Source: a bacterium HR36
GTDB taxonomy: Bacteria > Planctomycetota > Planctomycetia > Gemmatales > HRBIN36
DNA length: 5,919 nt
Direction: 5' to 3'
Assembly (NCBI GenBank): GCA_002898995.1
Contig: BEIM01000241.1
Location: 1-5,919, forward strand
Shown: in pieces, positions 4,638-5,919 of the stretch
Layout of the letters: each line of letters starts with the position of its first letter
How positions within the stretch are numbered: the first letter of the stretch is position 1
The notes under the pieces: model-generated
What the model was told of the DNA's origin: nothing
The model's input: the letters and a program-made list of their open reading frames with translations, nothing else
Database searches by the model: none
Program-made: the position numbers and the translations under genes

Positions 4638-5919
4638 TCATGGCTGGACCGATTGTTCGAAGAATTTTTTCCAAGCAGTGGCGCTGCGGCCAAAGTCCTT
4701 GCCTGTGAGCGTCTTAAGGGCCAGGTATGCGGTGTTAGCGACATCCGCGTCGTTGTCTTCGAGCAAGGGCACAAGCGCCGAGACCAGGCTTTGCTCATCG
4801 CGTAAAGCCACTGCCCAGGCTGCGGCACGGCGCAATTCGGGGTTCACGTGCTTCATGTAAGCGTGTAAAGTCTCGGTGCTCATGCGAGTCATTCTCCGCA
4901 CTAGGGCGCGGCGGAATTCGGTTTGCTCGTTGGCCTGCAACGCCCGCGGAATGGCCTGCGCTAGAGCAAGCGTGTAAATACCTCCTGGGGCTTGCGTGGC
5001 ATGATCGAGGGCTGCTCGTTTCTCTGCGTCCGAGCCAGTGATTAGGCGCTCTGTAAGTTCAGCCAGTGTAAAGACTTTAGGCGGTTCGGTATCGCTGGCG
5101 GGGTTGGTCTCCGCAGAAGCATCGGGCTTGCTATCGGGTTTGGAACCGGCCAACGGTTTGTCGTCGCCGGTACGCAACACTGCCTCGCCGCGGAAATGGG
5201 CAGTCAAGTCCGTAGCGAGATTGCTCCGCATCAGGAACAAAATACCAAACGCGGTGCACGGCACTGGGCCGCAACGGTTGTTGTCATTCCATGACCCATT
5301 CGGAGCTTGAGTCCTGAAGAAGTACGTGGCCCCCCAGGCATGCCAGTCCAGCCCTCCTAGTGTCTTCCAGTCATACACCATCGCTACGCGCTCCATGGCC
5401 CAAAGCGTGTAAGGAACTGAGCCAAAACCTTGTTGAGCCAGAGTCTCGAAAGGTGTCCGAAAGATCGTCGCCAAGAACATGGTTCCTCGCACGATGGCTG
5501 GGTCTTTCGTCGGGTCGGGCGGAGCAGGAGCCTTCTGGCTGGGCGAGCCGCTTTTGCCAGTCGTCGAAAGGTAGGTTTCCCGCAAGGCGCCATACCCCGT
5601 GGAAAGGCACATCAACGCAGCTGCGGTCATAGCATGGGTCGAGGTTTGGTTGGACGCCCCCAGAATATAGGACCAACCCATGTCCTGGTTCTGACTGCGA
5701 CGCATGGCATCTGCTGTTTTCCACAAAACCGGATCTGTAGGCACGCCATAACGCCGGCCAATCCACAAGGCCAACACAGCAAATTGCGTGTTCGATAAGT
5801 CGCCCTGTCCCAAGCCCTGGGTCCCTTGCCCGCCATACATTTGCCCCGCTGAGCGCAATCGCTCCAATTCTGCGACAATCTGCGCGACCTCCTGGGACTG
5901 CACCGCTTGGCAGTTATAG
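4638..5919 (-). CDS. Prenyltransferase/squalene-oxidase-like repeat protein with C-terminal HEAT-like repeats, 5' end missing
   Basis: About 426 residues are visible and the frame is open through the right edge (its last visible codons read YNCQAV), so the N-terminus is outside the window. An internal GTG at 5903 is not a credible start, since homologous-looking sequence continues before it. The first half resembles the alpha/alpha-barrel repeats of squalene cyclases and prenyltransferases: GDLSNTQFAVLALW (about 39-52), RRSQNQDMGWSY (73-84), STHAMTAAALMCL (93-105), YTLWAMERVAMVYDW (170-184), WHAWGATYFFRTQAPNGSW (192-210) and FGILFLMRSNLATDLT (224-239). No DxDD acid motif of terpene cyclases is seen in the visible part, so it may be non-catalytic. 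A Pro/Ser/Asp-rich linker (about 257-280) leads to HEAT/PBS-lyase-like helices (PELRRAAAWAVALRDEQSLV, 360-379; DADVANTAYLALKTLTGKDFG, 390-410). Such fusions recur in planctomycetes, with no known role. It overlaps nothing and precedes the small membrane protein gene. Confidence 0.85.
   Translation of the reverse strand, partial: YNCQAVQSQEVAQIVAELERLRSAGQMYGGQGTQGLGQGDLSNTQFAVLALWIGRRYGVPTDPVLWKTADAMRRSQNQDMGWSYILGASNQTSTHAMTAAALMCLSTGYGALRETYLSTTGKSGSPSQKAPAPPDPTKDPAIVRGTMFLATIFRTPFETLAQQGFGSVPYTLWAMERVAMVYDWKTLGGLDWHAWGATYFFRTQAPNGSWNDNNRCGPVPCTAFGILFLMRSNLATDLTAHFRGEAVLRTGDDKPLAGSKPDSKPDASAETNPASDTEPPKVFTLAELTERLITGSDAEKRAALDHATQAPGGIYTLALAQAIPRALQANEQTEFRRALVRRMTRMSTETLHAYMKHVNPELRRAAAWAVALRDEQSLVSALVPLLEDNDADVANTAYLALKTLTGKDFGRSATAWKKFFEQSVQP

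Noticed and set aside
4256..4708. Plus-strand 150-residue frame opposite the small membrane protein
   Set aside because: It is antisense to two well-supported minus-strand coding regions and has a polar, motif-free translation, so it is a shadow frame.

Overview
The window looks like chromosomal DNA from a planctomycete, probably of the Pirellulales/Gemmatales type. The base composition is moderately high in GC. The strongest clue is the truncated gene at the right edge, a prenyltransferase/squalene-oxidase-like repeat domain fused to HEAT-like repeats. Its wording (SNTQFAVLALW, YTLWAMERV, a C-terminal LTGKDFG) is what I know from large planctomycete paralogue families. The placement comes from recognising protein style, not from a database search.

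Layout. Positions 105-2481 (+ strand) hold three closely spaced genes: a full-length ComM/YifB-family AAA+ ATPase, a small YciI-like protein, and a 157-residue protein that may be a free-standing C-terminal-type domain of the Gfo/Idh/MocA oxidoreductase superfamily. Gaps of 30 and 49 bp suggest one transcript. Converging on them from the right (2528-3394, - strand) is a CnoX/YbbN-type protein, with a thioredoxin domain that keeps a WCGPC active site followed by a TPR-like helical tail. Positions 3395-4297 are about 900 bp without a convincing gene. This stretch holds a tandem decamer upstream of cnoX, and a roughly 284-bp segment bounded by 14-bp inverted repeats (13/14 identical) with a nested hairpin inside. 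It may be a relic of a small mobile element. Positions 4298-5919 (- strand) hold the 5'-truncated prenyltransferase-like/HEAT gene and, 28 bp downstream, a 103-residue protein with two predicted membrane helices and a charged tail.

How the genes fit together. ComM acts on incoming single-stranded DNA during natural transformation, and CnoX guards proteins against oxidative unfolding. The two are housekeeping genes and their adjacency need not be functional. The prenyltransferase-like/HEAT protein and the small membrane protein probably share a transcript. I see no defence system, CRISPR array, RNA gene or intact mobile element. The most open questions are the 3.4-4.3 kb gap, the orphan oxidoreductase-like domain, and the large repeat protein with its small membrane partner.
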